Assembly (NCBI RefSeq): GCF_009664855.1
Contig: NZ_CP045928.1
Coordinates: 2,412,049 to 2,476,048, forward strand
DNA length: 64,000 bases
From: Flavobacterium sp. SLB02
GTDB taxonomy: Bacteria; Bacteroidota; Bacteroidia; Flavobacteriales; Flavobacteriaceae
Direction: 5' to 3'
The notes beneath the pieces were generated by a model. It had not been told where the DNA came from, made no database searches, and was given only the letters and a program-made list of their open reading frames with translations. The translations under genes were made by a program, and so were the position numbers. Shown here piece by piece: positions 18,571 to 29,900 of this stretch (position 1 is the first letter of the stretch; the number at the start of each line of letters is the position of its first letter).

Positions 18571-20556
18571 TTACTCGATTTTATCTTCATCCGCGACAGC
18601 GTCTTGCCATTTATCCCAAACCTTAACATTGGGATCGTAACCGTCGTAACCAAAGTTCTGACTCAGTTTTCCTTTTATATTGGCTGTTATAGCACTATTT
18701 GGAATTGGCCAGTAATTGTTACGCTTGTCCATTGAATAAATTTTAGTTCCGTTTGGAACCACGATTCCGCTTGGGTATTTATTGTAAAGGGTGTAATGTG
18801 ATATACGCTGGTACCAATAACTACCTCCTGCCGCATCAGTTCCGGATTGTTTATCCCAATCGGTTTTACTGTACGTCTGACCCCATTCATCTGGTTTTCC
18901 ACTGAGGGCGAGACAGTGCGAGATACGTTTTAACTCGGCATTTCTCCATTCTTCTAAGTAAAGTTCTCTTCCTCTTTCGGCACAAATATCTCCAATGGTA
19001 ACTGTTCCGTACATTTGTGAAGCTCCTGCTCTCGCTCTGATTACATTTACGTCCTGCGCAGCTCCACCAACATTACCCTGATAAAAACGGGCTTCGGCTC
19101 TTAACAAATAAGTTTCGGCCAAACGATATAAATACCAGTGTGCTTTACCTCCTGTACTTGCTCCCTGAAAATCAGTTGCATTGGGATTGGTTTCATTTAC
19201 AACATCATGAAGGTAGATTTTATATAACGGAAAATCAAACCATTCACGAAGGGTATCTTTTGACAATAGTGTATTACCTTCTTTCAATCTAAAATTTTGC
19301 TGGTAGTAAGAAGAAGTTTTATCACTGTATTTAAGATCTTCCATATTTACCCAGTTACCCACAGCGCTATTGTGTCTAAGGTCCTGCTTATCCTCAATAC
19401 CGTTTACGACCCACATAGGGTGCTGCGAATAATAAGAAGCACTTATAGTTCCAATACCACGCCCAAGTGCTCTTGCATAATCATACTTCGCCTGGTAATT
19501 CGCATTGTTTGAGGCAAAACGATTGGCTCCTTGTTTACCATCAGGGGTTGTAAGAGTACCTGAATTCCAGTTAGGTCCAAAAATTCTCATCGAAGCAAAC
19601 GGTAAAAATGACTGTACTCCACCATTTGGCATCACCATTATAGCTTCTCTGTTAGCAGCAATAACCTTATTTTCTGGTCGGTGTAAATCCCATATAACAT
19701 TTCTGTTAATCGCCCATGTTGTTGGATTTCCTCCCGGATCGAAAGTACCAAAAGTACTTTGCATTAAAGAATAACCGGATTGATTAATCAGCAAATCTGC
19801 CTGTGTTTCTGCTTCTTTAAATCTTCCGGAAGCCAGATAACACTTAATCAATAACTGACGGCATGCTCCTTTGTTTACTACACCCAGATAAGGCAGTTTC
19901 GCCTGATCCGGTACCCATTCTACAGCTTTCTCCATATCTGCAGTAATCATTTCGATAATTGCTTCTTTTTTAGTCGAATAATAATTCTGTTTTGGAACCT
20001 TCAAAATTTTTGTAATCAACGGAATATCTCCAAATTGATACACCAGATTAAGATAACGATACGCTCTGTGAAAATAGGCCTGACCTATATATCTATTCTT
20101 AACTTCCTGAGTTAAACTTGTCACATTATCAATATATGTCAATATAGTATTGGCATTTTTAATACCAGTGTAAGCTTCAGTCCAGTAAAATCCCAGGTAA
20201 AAATCATCATTTGTTGCTGTTTTAAAGCTTCCTGTAGGAACGATAGTATTGGCAAAATCAGAAATAGTACTGCTATTATCCGTTTTTCCGTATTTGGCCA
20301 TATCAGAGAAAACATATTCTGTACCAATAGGCACACTATTGCCGGCACTATTATAGTGAATATAATTATTACGTAATTGTTTATCGGCACTTGCTAAAAC
20401 GGCCTGTAAGCCAGATTCAGTAGAAAATGTCGTTTCCGGTTCGTAAAACGAAAGCGGATCCGGCTCCAGAAAATCCTCTGAACAAGAAACCATAAGAGCA
20501 GCCACTATTACTAAAGGTGCAAGTGCTGAGATCTTATTTTTAATATATCTTTTCAT
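18571..20556 (-). CDS. susD: SusD-like outer-membrane glycan-binding lipoprotein
   Basis: The 661-residue protein has a lipoprotein signal (MVSC, about residue 25) followed by SEDFLEPDP, typical of SusD. TPR-like helices and the RagB/SusD body follow, including YLLRAEARFYQGN and a C-terminal YWPIPNSAI stretch. It would sit as a lid on the SusC channel and capture oligosaccharides at the cell surface. It follows the susC gene by about 11 bp and is cotranscribed with it. The specific ligand is not readable, but the surrounding enzymes point to a beta-1,3-linked galactan or glucan with uronic acid and arabinose decorations. Confidence 0.93.
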   Translation of the reverse strand: MKRYIKNKISALAPLVIVAALMVSCSEDFLEPDPLSFYEPETTFSTESGLQAVLASADKQLRNNYIHYNSAGNSVPIGTEYVFSDMAKYGKTDNSSTISDFANTIVPTGSFKTATNDDFYLGFYWTEAYTGIKNANTILTYIDNVTSLTQEVKNRYIGQAYFHRAYRYLNLVYQFGDIPLITKILKVPKQNYYSTKKEAIIEMITADMEKAVEWVPDQAKLPYLGVVNKGACRQLLIKCYLASGRFKEAETQADLLINQSGYSLMQSTFGTFDPGGNPTTWAINRNVIWDLHRPENKVIAANREAIMVMPNGGVQSFLPFASMRIFGPNWNSGTLTTPDGKQGANRFASNNANYQAKYDYARALGRGIGTISASYYSQHPMWVVNGIEDKQDLRHNSAVGNWVNMEDLKYSDKTSSYYQQNFRLKEGNTLLSKDTLREWFDFPLYKIYLHDVVNETNPNATDFQGASTGGKAHWYLYRLAETYLLRAEARFYQGNVGGAAQDVNVIRARAGASQMYGTVTIGDICAERGRELYLEEWRNAELKRISHCLALSGKPDEWGQTYSKTDWDKQSGTDAAGGSYWYQRISHYTLYNKYPSGIVVPNGTKIYSMDKRNNYWPIPNSAITANIKGKLSQNFGYDGYDPNVKVWDKWQDAVADEDKIE

Positions 20557-20567
20557 CGTTGTAATTG

Positions 20568-23500
20568 TTAAAGTGAAACGTTAAATCCTAAATTAAACAT
20601 TCGAGTAGCCAGTCCACCTGTTTCCGGGTCTCCATAATATTTCCATTCGCCGGAAGCAGACCATGTTGCCGCGTTCTGAACTGAAGCATAAATTTTGAAG
20701 TTTCTGACATGCAAACGATCTAAAAGATCTTTAGGAAGTGTATAGGCCAGCGAAATATTGTCTAAACGAATAAAACTGCGATCGTATAATTTTTGTGTTC
20801 CGGCTCCTGCAGGCCCTCTTGCATCAAGACGTGCCCAATCATTGGTTGGATTATCAATGGTCCAATACGGGTTTACAAACGGGTTGTAGTTGTTGGTGTA
20901 TAAACTACCGTCGTTATACGTATTCATATAACGTCCGTCAAGTGATTTGTGCCCCATGTACGAATACATATTAATGGCTAAATCCCATCTTTTATAAATT
21001 TTGAATTCATTACGCATCGACCAGTTGATTGGAGGTGCTCCCTGACCTAAAAACTGCTTGTCTTTTTCATTATAAGTTGGTTTTCCATTTACATCGTCAG
21101 CGGTATAACTGTTCTCCACTTTTGGGTCACCAGGACGTTGTCCGTATTTTGCCGCTTCTGCAAATTCATCTTTTTGCCAGATTCCAATCACTTTATAGTC
21201 CCAGATTTGAGAAATAGGTTTACCAATAAACCATCCATTCGTTTTATCATCTGCCTCTCTCTTTCCAATAACATTACCATTGGCATCCTTGATATCTTCC
21301 ATGTTGCCATACAAGGCATTAATTGTGTTCTTATTGTATGAAAAAGCCACCATCGTAGTCCATTCAAAATTTGTTTTTTTGATATTGATCGTATTAAGAC
21401 TTATCTCAATACCTTTATTTTCAACCTCTCCAAGATTAGTTGCAATAGATGAAAATCCTGTAAACTCAGGTAAACGCTGATTCATGATCATATCATTGGT
21501 CACAGATCTGTAAATGTCGATTGTACTTGTAATGCGGTCATTTAAGAAACCAAGATCAAGACCAATATTGGTTGCTGTTGTTTTTTCCCATTGCAAATTA
21601 GGATTTGCCAAACGGTCTATTCCCAGATATTTCATATCGACAATATTTCCTGAGGCATCGATATAACCCATTGTTGCTCCGGTTCCTGAATTTAAGTTGG
21701 CTAAAGCCAAATAAGGATCAGCCAATGATCTGTTCCCGTTTTTACCCCATGATAAACGTAATTTACCTGTACTTAAAGGCTCCCACTTGAACCAGTTTTC
21801 TTTATTAAAGTTCCATCCCAATGCTACAGAAGGAAAAGTTGCGTAAGGATATGAAGCTCCAAATGCTGAATATCCATCGCGACGCACCGTTCCTGTGATC
21901 ATATAACGATTATCAAATGAATAGAAAAGTCTCGCCATTAATGCATCACCTGACTGATGTGTATCTGTAGATGAAAATGTACTATTGGCCAGTGTTGCAT
22001 TAGCAATATTGTGAAAACCTAAAGCGTCTGAAGGTTGAATATTATTTGCATCAATACGATCTGACCATGTTTTAAGATCTTCTGCTTCCTGAACTAAAGT
22101 GGCTATAATATGGTGTTTCTCATTAAATGTATGATCCCATGCTAATGTATTGTTGAGATTCCATGTAAAATTTTTACCGTTTTCTCTATCTACTCCTATG
22201 TTAGCAGCATTCCAGTTTTTATTGCCTGCCGACTGAAAATAACGATTGTAAAAAAATTGATAACGAGGTGCTGCATTAAAGGAATACGTAATACCTAATG
22301 GTAAAGTTATTTTTGTATTAAAAATGGTATTCAACACCGTATACCCTTTCTCAAGCTCTATATATTGGCGGTCATAATAGTAATTATATCCTCCAATAGT
22401 TGGTCCCATTGGTTGTCTGGCATAATCGCCATTTGCTTCTGTAAAGTTAGAAAACGGGCTGTTTCTTAACATATTAGCATCCCAATAATTAGTACCTGTA
22501 CCTACAGATATATCTCCATCTGAACGATCCTGAAAATTAACGTTTACCCCAAATTCAAGCCAATCTGTAATTTTAGCGTCCACTTTCATATTCGCACGAA
22601 CAGCAGAATAATCATTACCCTGAATCGCTCCTTCAGATGTTAGATATCCTAAAGACATATAATAATTTACTTTATCACCTGCTCCGGAAACACTTAAATT
22701 ATTGTCGTAATTTATTCCTGTTCTAAAAGTACTATTATACCAATCGTGCGTTTTTCCTTCAGTAAAATTCTTCAAAAGTGAAGCATCAGTAATTCCTAAA
22801 CGAAGTCCCCAAACTTCATTCAAACTTTTTCCCTGTATTTGTCCTGTTGGCTGATAAGCTAACCATTGCGCCTGAGTAATACCGTACTGATCTAACTGAT
22901 TAGGATTTGCAAAATATCCTGCCTGACCCACACGTGCTGCAACATAAGGTTCGTATTGCCCTGATGTTGTATTTTGACCATACGTTTTTGCTACTTCCCA
23001 ATCCTGACGGTATTTTACATATCCATCTGGAGAGTATACATCGCGATAAGCACTTTTGTTGGTAATGGTTGTGTTTGTAGTTAAGTTAATAACAGGTTTA
23101 CCACTTTTTCCTTTTTTTGTTGAAATCACAATAACTCCTGCTGCTGCTTTAGAACCATATACCGCTGTTGCAGATGCATCTTTTAAAACATCGATCTGGC
23201 CAACATCATCAGGATTGATTTCTGAAAGTTCACCATAAAATTGCATTCCGTCTAATATAATAAGAGGTGAATTATGATTAGCACCATCAGGATTGTAAAC
23301 AGAAGTCTGCCCACGAATCTGCAAAGATCCTCCTCCTTTTGCATCAGCAGAATAACCTACTTTTAGCCCCGGAACACCTCGCAATAAATCCTGAACGGTC
23401 TGCGGGTTTTGATTGGCCAAAGCTTCGGCTTTAACCTGAACAATGGCTCCTGTTAAATCCTTTTTCTTCATTTTACCATATCCCACGACTACCACTTCAT

Positions 23501-23897
23501 CTAAAGAAGCAGGATTCTGTTCTAATTTTACCACAATATTAGATTTGTCTCTTGCCAGAACTTCTTTGGTTACAAAACCCATATAAGAAATTACCAATAC
23601 TGAATTTTCGTCTCCCGCTAAAGTAAATTTTCCGTCAAAATCTGTTATCGTGCTTATTTTTGTTCCTTTTATTAAAACAGTTGCCCCAGGCAAAGGCATT
23701 CCTTTTTCGTCTTTCACCTGTCCGCCAATACTATTTTGCTGCTGTACTTTTTCAAGCCCGTTTGCATTACCTGAACTCCTCGTATAGGCCTGCACTTGAG
23801 ATAAGGAAACCAATACACAAAACAGGGTAAGTTTCTTTTTTAAATCAAATCCAGATACGCAATCAGGAGCTTTGATTTTCCTAATAAAATTTGTCAT
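20568..23897 (-). CDS. susC: SusC-like TonB-dependent oligosaccharide transporter
   Basis: The 1109-residue protein has an N-terminal signal region, a carboxypeptidase-like domain (about 55-135, IGGQVKDEKGMPLPGATVLI), a TonB-box-like stretch before VVVGYGKMKKKDLTGA, and a plug with PLIILDGMQF and DVLKDASATAVYGSKA. A 22-strand barrel closes with a C-terminal aromatic-rich strand ending FNLGFNVSL. It imports glycan fragments across the outer membrane with SusD. Its upstream region carries a tandem operator that also precedes the LacZ-like GH2, so the hybrid regulator probably controls it. Confidence 0.95.
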   Translation of the reverse strand: MTNFIRKIKAPDCVSGFDLKKKLTLFCVLVSLSQVQAYTRSSGNANGLEKVQQQNSIGGQVKDEKGMPLPGATVLIKGTKISTITDFDGKFTLAGDENSVLVISYMGFVTKEVLARDKSNIVVKLEQNPASLDEVVVVGYGKMKKKDLTGAIVQVKAEALANQNPQTVQDLLRGVPGLKVGYSADAKGGGSLQIRGQTSVYNPDGANHNSPLIILDGMQFYGELSEINPDDVGQIDVLKDASATAVYGSKAAAGVIVISTKKGKSGKPVINLTTNTTITNKSAYRDVYSPDGYVKYRQDWEVAKTYGQNTTSGQYEPYVAARVGQAGYFANPNQLDQYGITQAQWLAYQPTGQIQGKSLNEVWGLRLGITDASLLKNFTEGKTHDWYNSTFRTGINYDNNLSVSGAGDKVNYYMSLGYLTSEGAIQGNDYSAVRANMKVDAKITDWLEFGVNVNFQDRSDGDISVGTGTNYWDANMLRNSPFSNFTEANGDYARQPMGPTIGGYNYYYDRQYIELEKGYTVLNTIFNTKITLPLGITYSFNAAPRYQFFYNRYFQSAGNKNWNAANIGVDRENGKNFTWNLNNTLAWDHTFNEKHHIIATLVQEAEDLKTWSDRIDANNIQPSDALGFHNIANATLANSTFSSTDTHQSGDALMARLFYSFDNRYMITGTVRRDGYSAFGASYPYATFPSVALGWNFNKENWFKWEPLSTGKLRLSWGKNGNRSLADPYLALANLNSGTGATMGYIDASGNIVDMKYLGIDRLANPNLQWEKTTATNIGLDLGFLNDRITSTIDIYRSVTNDMIMNQRLPEFTGFSSIATNLGEVENKGIEISLNTINIKKTNFEWTTMVAFSYNKNTINALYGNMEDIKDANGNVIGKREADDKTNGWFIGKPISQIWDYKVIGIWQKDEFAEAAKYGQRPGDPKVENSYTADDVNGKPTYNEKDKQFLGQGAPPINWSMRNEFKIYKRWDLAINMYSYMGHKSLDGRYMNTYNDGSLYTNNYNPFVNPYWTIDNPTNDWARLDARGPAGAGTQKLYDRSFIRLDNISLAYTLPKDLLDRLHVRNFKIYASVQNAATWSASGEWKYYGDPETGGLATRMFNLGFNVSL

Positions 23898-24040
23898 CTT
23901 TGGTTGTAATTTTTTGGTTAATTGATTAGTTAATAAGCTTTGGAAATTATTGAACTATAAGCTGAAATGAACTTCTCTTAAAATTCCGTTAGTATTTTTT
24001 TTAAGGACACTTCAAACCCATATTTATATAATCTACCCTG

Positions 24041-24115
24041 CAAATCTAGCATAAGGGGTACAAGTAAAAGGGGGTAATTACAGCATTATAACAGGGTCAA
24101 ATCAGCATTTTACCC
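24041..24115 (-). promoter_or_regulatory. susC promoter with tandem 22-bp operator
   Basis: The minus strand reads TAGATTTG at 24048-24041 (exact TAnnTTTG). Upstream, at 24072-24093 and 24094-24115, two adjacent 22-bp units share GGGTnAnnnCAGCATT and match at 15 of 22 positions. The first unit begins 24 bp from the -7 box. The two units before the LacZ-like GH2 gene fit the looser form GGGnnAnnnCA at almost the same distance. Confidence 0.6.
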
Positions 24116-24268
24116 TAATAAACAGGTTATTTTTATGTCTCCCGCAAAAAATTAGTGTTAAAAATACACTTTACGTAATTTTTTAAGATACCTTAAAGAG
24201 TTTCAAGTTTCAGGTTTTGATGTTTCAGGTTGGTTGTTGAGTATATTTTACCATGGAGTTTCAGAAAG

Positions 24269-24426
24269 TTTTACCACAGAGATACGCAAAGATTTCACAG
24301 AGTTTCACAAAGAAGCAGGTTGGCTTTTGTGAAACTCTGTGAAAAATTCAGCATGCTGCGCTGAAGCTCAATATTCAATGAAATAAATAAGCTGCTAAAA
24401 AAACTTTGTGTATCTATGTGGTAAAA
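24269..24426. repeat. Nested inverted repeat upstream of susC
   Basis: Outer arms at 24269-24291 and 24404-24426 (TTTTACCACAGAGATACGC and its complement) match at 21 of 23 positions. Inner arms at 24293-24312 and 24324-24344 (TTTCACAGAGTTTCACAAAG) are almost perfect. The structure sits between the GH105 stop and the susC promoter and contains no gene. It resembles dispersed intergenic repeats of Flavobacterium and may also act as a transcript end for neighbouring genes. Confidence 0.6.
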
Positions 24427-24457
24427 ATCTGTGGTAAAACTAACCTAAAACAAAACT

Positions 24458-25612
24458 TTACTTCACAAAACGAGACATCTCTGATGCTGCCAATAAAAAA
24501 GCACCCACTCCAAAATCAGCTGTAGAATTTTTATCTACCACCTGCCCGGGAATTGCTTTTTCGCCAATAGGCTGTACATATCCTACTGTACCATCAGCTT
24601 GTAGTGCAAATTTCGTCAGGTAGTTCCATGATTTTTCTACCACCGGCAAATAGTCTTTTTTGTCTAAAATTCCATTATTAATTCCCCATAAAAAACCATA
24701 GGTAAAAAATGCCGTTCCACTGGTTTCCGGTCCCGGCGCGTGCTCCGGATCCAGAATACTTCTTGTCCAGTATCCTTCCTTTTGTTGGGCATCGGCCAGA
24801 GCTTTGGCCATATCTTTAAAACGATTTATATATTCGGTTCTATGTTTGGCTTTTTTGGGTAAATCCTTAATAATCTTGGCATAACCCGCAAAAATCCATC
24901 CGTCACCTCTGGCCCAAAAATCTTTTTTTCCGTTGGCACTTTTGTGTTTTGGATATACATATTTAGCATCACGAAAATACAGTTTCGCCTCATCATCGTA
25001 CATAATACTGTCGGCATACGCCAGATACGAATGTAATTTTTCTAAGTACAGCTTATTTCCGGTAACCTTGTACAGCTTAGTCATGACTGGCATTACCATA
25101 TACAGCCCGTCTACCCACCACCAATAATCATTGGCTTTGGTGCTCATTTCGTACTCCATTACTTCTTGTGTACGTGCAATTTTGCGAGGATCGTTTTTAC
25201 CTGTTAAGTTGTACAAATCGATATAAGTCTGAAAACAAATCTGCCAGTCCCCAAACAATACATATTGATCAGTTTCGCCATAATTGTATTTCCATTCTGA
25301 TTTGTTATTTGATTTGGCTCCCATCCATTGATTTTTTTCGGCCCAAGCCAAAGAATAATCCAAGTACTTTTTGTTTTGGGTAACTTTATAAGCTTCCATA
25401 TTTCCTGTATGATAGGCGGAAACATGCCAAAAAGCATTGCCAAAATCCGGATGTGTAGTTTGCCAGCGATTGTTTACCTGGTCAATAATAGCAATAACTT
25501 CTGCCTTAGATTGTTTTATTTGAGTTTCTGACTTTACGGCGCCCGTTTTACAACTAACAATGGTTAAAGAAACAGAAGCCATTAGAATAAAAAATGAGTT
25601 GCTAAAATTCAT
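24458..25612 (-). CDS. GH105 unsaturated glucuronyl/galacturonyl hydrolase
   Basis: The 384-residue protein has a lipoprotein signal (TIVSC, Cys about 21) and an alpha/alpha-barrel of the GH105/GH88 type. Recognisable segments are WWWVDGLYMVMPVMTKL, FWARGDGWIFAGYAKII and GPETSGTAFFTYGFLWGI. GH105 removes 4,5-unsaturated uronic acids left by lyases. Its presence implies a lyase step, which the BNR-propeller enzyme at 34564-35886 could supply. It follows the second DUF2264 gene by 24 bp and shares its transcript. Confidence 0.85.
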   Translation of the reverse strand: MNFSNSFFILMASVSLTIVSCKTGAVKSETQIKQSKAEVIAIIDQVNNRWQTTHPDFGNAFWHVSAYHTGNMEAYKVTQNKKYLDYSLAWAEKNQWMGAKSNNKSEWKYNYGETDQYVLFGDWQICFQTYIDLYNLTGKNDPRKIARTQEVMEYEMSTKANDYWWWVDGLYMVMPVMTKLYKVTGNKLYLEKLHSYLAYADSIMYDDEAKLYFRDAKYVYPKHKSANGKKDFWARGDGWIFAGYAKIIKDLPKKAKHRTEYINRFKDMAKALADAQQKEGYWTRSILDPEHAPGPETSGTAFFTYGFLWGINNGILDKKDYLPVVEKSWNYLTKFALQADGTVGYVQPIGEKAIPGQVVDKNSTADFGVGAFLLAASEMSRFVK

Positions 25613-25636
25613 AATGAGATTAAAATTAATGTTTAA

Positions 25637-26881
25637 TTATTTTGAGGCATGATCAATTGGAATTTCCTGTCCTGACCATATTTTCTTTTGTGTCCACGGC
25701 TGGTAAGGATCACTCCAAAAAGAATCTGTTGCCGGTAAACCAAGAACTAAAAAAGCTTCTGAACATAAATACAAACTTCCGGTCGAGATATATCCTTCGC
25801 CAATATTAGGCTGATGTCCGTAAAACCCTATCTGAAGCCAGCCCTTTTTATCGAAAGTATCTTTAGCATTTAGTTGATTGTGAATCATAAAATACAAGGC
25901 CGAACGCACCTGAGCGGGAACAATTTCTTTTGGTAATTCTTTCCAAAGTGCGATTTGAGATAACAATTGAAAAGCTCCAAAACGATACGCCAACGAACGT
26001 CCAATAGGCGGATAAGTCCCATCAGGAGAAATTAATCTTTCCTGAACAGCAGCATAACGTCGGGCTCTGTTTAACTCCGTATCATAATCGGCTTTGTAGT
26101 TGCTGTTTTTTTCATTCAATACATTTAATATATCCAATTGCATCGGGTGAATTACAAAACTATTATAGTAATCCCAATGAAAATCAGGACCATCGCCATA
26201 AGTTCCGTCTCCTAAATACCATTTTTTATGTTGCTCCAAAGCATAATTCAGTCGGTCTTTATCTTCCTCTTTATCAAATTTAATGATTGCCGCTTCTATC
26301 ATTCCTGCAAAAAGCAGCCAATTGCTATGATAAGGCTCAATTTTTCTGGATGATTTTAATGCTTTTATTACATTTTGTTTGGTAATGGTATCGAGGGGTT
26401 CCCAAAGTTGTTTTGGTGCACGAAGCAAAGCCTGCGCAAAAAAAGCAGCATCGACCAGAGGCTGTCTGTCTACTACAAAATTCATAAAATCAGGCGCATT
26501 GGGATCTGTGGCATTATGAATCGATTTTTGAGCTAAATCAATGTATTTTGCTCTTAATTTTCCTTCGGGCGTTTCATCCGGGCCTAATTCTAACCAGGGT
26601 GCCATTCCTGAAAGCAGCCTTCCAAAAGCTTCTAAATAAGTCACATGTGTTCTTTGGTCCCAGGCTCCAGGCGATTTTTCTACAGGCATCAATTGTTTTA
26701 ACTGATTGTTGCTTAATGCTACTAAAACGGGATCGCCAATTTTAACTAAAGAGGACACAAAAAATTCACGTACTTTTTCAGGAGATTTTTTTTGAAGTCT
26801 TTTTGATTGTGATTGTAAAGCAGTACTCGTTGTAAAATAAACAAGTCCTAATAAAATGGTCTTTTTTAAATATTGATTCAT
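25637..26881 (-). CDS. Second GH154 (DUF2264) enzyme, short form
   Basis: The product has a signal peptide and only the alpha/alpha-barrel part of DUF2264 (about 400 residues), lacking the beta-rich C-terminal domain of the longer copy at 6444-8447. The conserved pieces include SNWLLFAGMIEA and GDGTYGDGPDFHWDYYNS. The start was set at 26881 (MNQYLKKTILLG) because it begins a signal peptide. An ATG at 26920 overlaps the regulator stop codon and adds 13 charged residues. It lies between the hybrid regulator and GH105 and probably removes a glucuronic acid type different from the longer enzyme. Confidence 0.82.
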   Translation of the reverse strand: MNQYLKKTILLGLVYFTTSTALQSQSKRLQKKSPEKVREFFVSSLVKIGDPVLVALSNNQLKQLMPVEKSPGAWDQRTHVTYLEAFGRLLSGMAPWLELGPDETPEGKLRAKYIDLAQKSIHNATDPNAPDFMNFVVDRQPLVDAAFFAQALLRAPKQLWEPLDTITKQNVIKALKSSRKIEPYHSNWLLFAGMIEAAIIKFDKEEDKDRLNYALEQHKKWYLGDGTYGDGPDFHWDYYNSFVIHPMQLDILNVLNEKNSNYKADYDTELNRARRYAAVQERLISPDGTYPPIGRSLAYRFGAFQLLSQIALWKELPKEIVPAQVRSALYFMIHNQLNAKDTFDKKGWLQIGFYGHQPNIGEGYISTGSLYLCSEAFLVLGLPATDSFWSDPYQPWTQKKIWSGQEIPIDHASK

Positions 26882-26919
26882 ATGTTTTTTTCTTAATTTC
26901 TTCTCATCCCTGTTCATCA

Positions 26920-29900
26920 TCAGGTTGATTTCCAGAAACTTTCATTCAATATGTATTTATTATCCTTGACGTTTTGATACTTTTTCTTAAACTCAGAAGG
27001 GTTTATGTTATAAAATTGCTGAAAGTGTTTCCTGAAGTATTTAATATCCCCAAAACCAGCCATCGAAGCGGCCTGACTTATTTGCAAATCGGTTGTAATA
27101 AGTAAGGTGGCCACTTTTCGCAATCGCACATTTCGGGTAAATTCAGAAACTGATTTTCCTGTAATTTTTTTTATTTTTTTGTAAACCAAAGAATAACTCA
27201 TTCCCAGTTGAAGCGCCAGATCATTTACATTAAAATTATCTACATCGAGATTCGCATCAATGATATCAACAATTCGTTCGATCAGTATTTTATCTTCATC
27301 TGATAATTTTAGACTTCCGGCATTTTTGGTAACGGATTTAAGTAGGTAATTCTGTTCAGTATCTCGTCTTGTTAATATTCCACTAATTCGGGCTAATAAA
27401 TATTCGTTATCAAAGGGTTTTGTAATGTAGTCATCTGCTCCTACTTCGGCGCCTTTCAGCTTTACTTCCTCTGAAGTTCCTCCTGTGAGTAATATTACAG
27501 GAATATGCTTTAGCTCTTCATCTGTTTTGATGTATTTGCAAAAAGCCACACCATTCATTTCTCCCATGACCACATCAGAAATAATTAAATCCGGCTGTAC
27601 TTTTCTAATTATTTCTAAAGCTGCTTCAGCACTTTCGGCCGCAGTAATATGATATTTTGAGGCTAATATTCGTTTTAAATAATTTCTGATCTGAGGATTA
27701 TCATCTACAATTAAAATACTTTTTGCTTCGTTGATGACATCTTTTACATTTTCGGGTTCTTCGATGGTATGCGATACTTTTTGAATCAACGTATCTTCTA
27801 AGGCTTCTTCTAAAAATAAGGTTCTGTCATTTAAATCTTCCCTTATTTCTATATCTCCAAAATGTTCTTTTCCAAGAAGCAGTTTAATCTCAAAAGTAGC
27901 TCCTCCGTTTTGATTGTTGCTGCAGCTTACTTCTCCATGATGCTGGTCTACAAACTGTTTGACCAAATAAAGACCAATACCAAATCCTTTGCGGTTGTTT
28001 TTGATGTTTTTATTGGATTGGTAAAACAAGTCGAATATTTTCTCTTTATCAGCCTCCAGAATTCCTTCGCCATTATCAATAACCGATATGATGACTTCAT
28101 TGTTTACGCAACGCAGATTTACGGCAACTGCTCCGTTTTCTTTCTCTGTAAATTTTAAGGCATTCGAAATCAGATTAAACAAAGCCATTTCTATTTTTTC
28201 GCGATCTACATACAGGTATACTTTTTCTTCAGAAATACTAAAACTATAATCTATTTTATTGGTTTTAGCATGATGCACAAAACAGCTAAAAACTTCTTTA
28301 GCGAGTTCTACAATATCAATTTGACCTATTTTAAGTTTTCCCGTTTCTGTTTCTGTTTTTCGAAAAAGAAGCAGCTGATCTACCAGACTCAATAATCTTC
28401 TGGAATTGCTATACACCATCTCTATCGCACCTGGATCTATTTGCTGATCTGTACCATAAATTATATCTTTTAATGGATTAATAATCATGGTCAAAGGCGA
28501 CCTGAACTCATGGGAAATATTAGTAAAAAAGGTTAGTTTTTTTTCATTTAATTCCTTTTCCTGTCTGGCTAAATCCTGCGAAAGTTTTACTTCATATTTA
28601 AGTTTTTCCTGTTGTCGCTGGTATTTATCTACTACGTAAATAATAAAAGCAACAGCCAAAGCATAAAACAAATAAGCAAAAATGCTTCTGTACCATGGCG
28701 GCAAAATGGTAATGGGCAGTGAAATAGATTGAGTATTCCAGACTCCCTCGGCATTGGTAGATTTTATTTTTAGCACATAATCACCTTCTGTTAATCGGGA
28801 ATAATTGGCGCTTCTGATATTATCAACATAATGCCATTGCGAATCCCATCCGTCTAAAAAATAAGCATAGGATATTTTTTCAGGCAAACTGTATTCTAAA
28901 GCTGCAAAATCGATGTTCAGCATTGATTCATCATAAGGAAATTTCAGTTTATCGATGCCAAAAGTGGCCAATCCAGATTCTTCTATCGCTTTATTATTTA
29001 CTTTTATGGCATTTATGATCAGTTTTGGGAAGCCATGAGCGTCACAATTTATTTTGGTGTTAATGATATTAAACCCTTTAATTCCTCCAAAAACAATTTC
29101 TCCCGTTGAGAGTTTCAGCGCAGCATTATAATTAAACTGATTGCTCTGAAGTCCGTCACTATCATGATAACTTGTTATTTTACCCGTAACATCATTGTAC
29201 ACAAATATTCCGTTATAGGTACTACACCAATATGCGCCCTGATTATCCTGAACAATATTAAGAACAGAATTGTTTGAAATTCCGTCTTTGTGGGTCAAAA
29301 ATTTCCCTTTTAATGTTTGCGGATTAAAAATCATCAGGCCTCGTCCTTCTGTACCAATCAGCATTTTAGTAGTCGAAACAGCAACAATCGAACGTACCGG
29401 ATACTTTATTAATTGAATCAACTGGCTTTTTGCTGTCTTGGGATTGTACTTAAAAATACCTGTAAAATTCCCTAGCCAAAGACATCCCTGAGCATCTTCG
29501 GTAATTGAAATTATGCCATTAATTTTCGCATCAACAAAATCAAATTTATCGGTCGTTTCATTATAACGATACAAGCCTTCATCATCAGGAGATGCGGCCC
29601 ATAAAACCTTGTCTTTGCTGCGATACATTACCCAAATATTCTTTTGGAATGAATTGTATTTAGGGTTAAAAAGGGCATACTTTTTAAAACTTCTGGTTTT
29701 GGCATTAAATAAAGAAATTCCTCCACCATAAGTTCCAAACCAGGTTCCTTTGTCATCCTTTGCAATTGCCGAGACAAAATTATTGGTTAGCGAATTACTG
29801 CTATTGGCATTATAGGAATAATTTGTAAAACTGTTATTCTTTCGATTCCATAAACTGGCACCACCTCCATCTGTTCCTATCCAAAGGTTTTCACTGTCTT

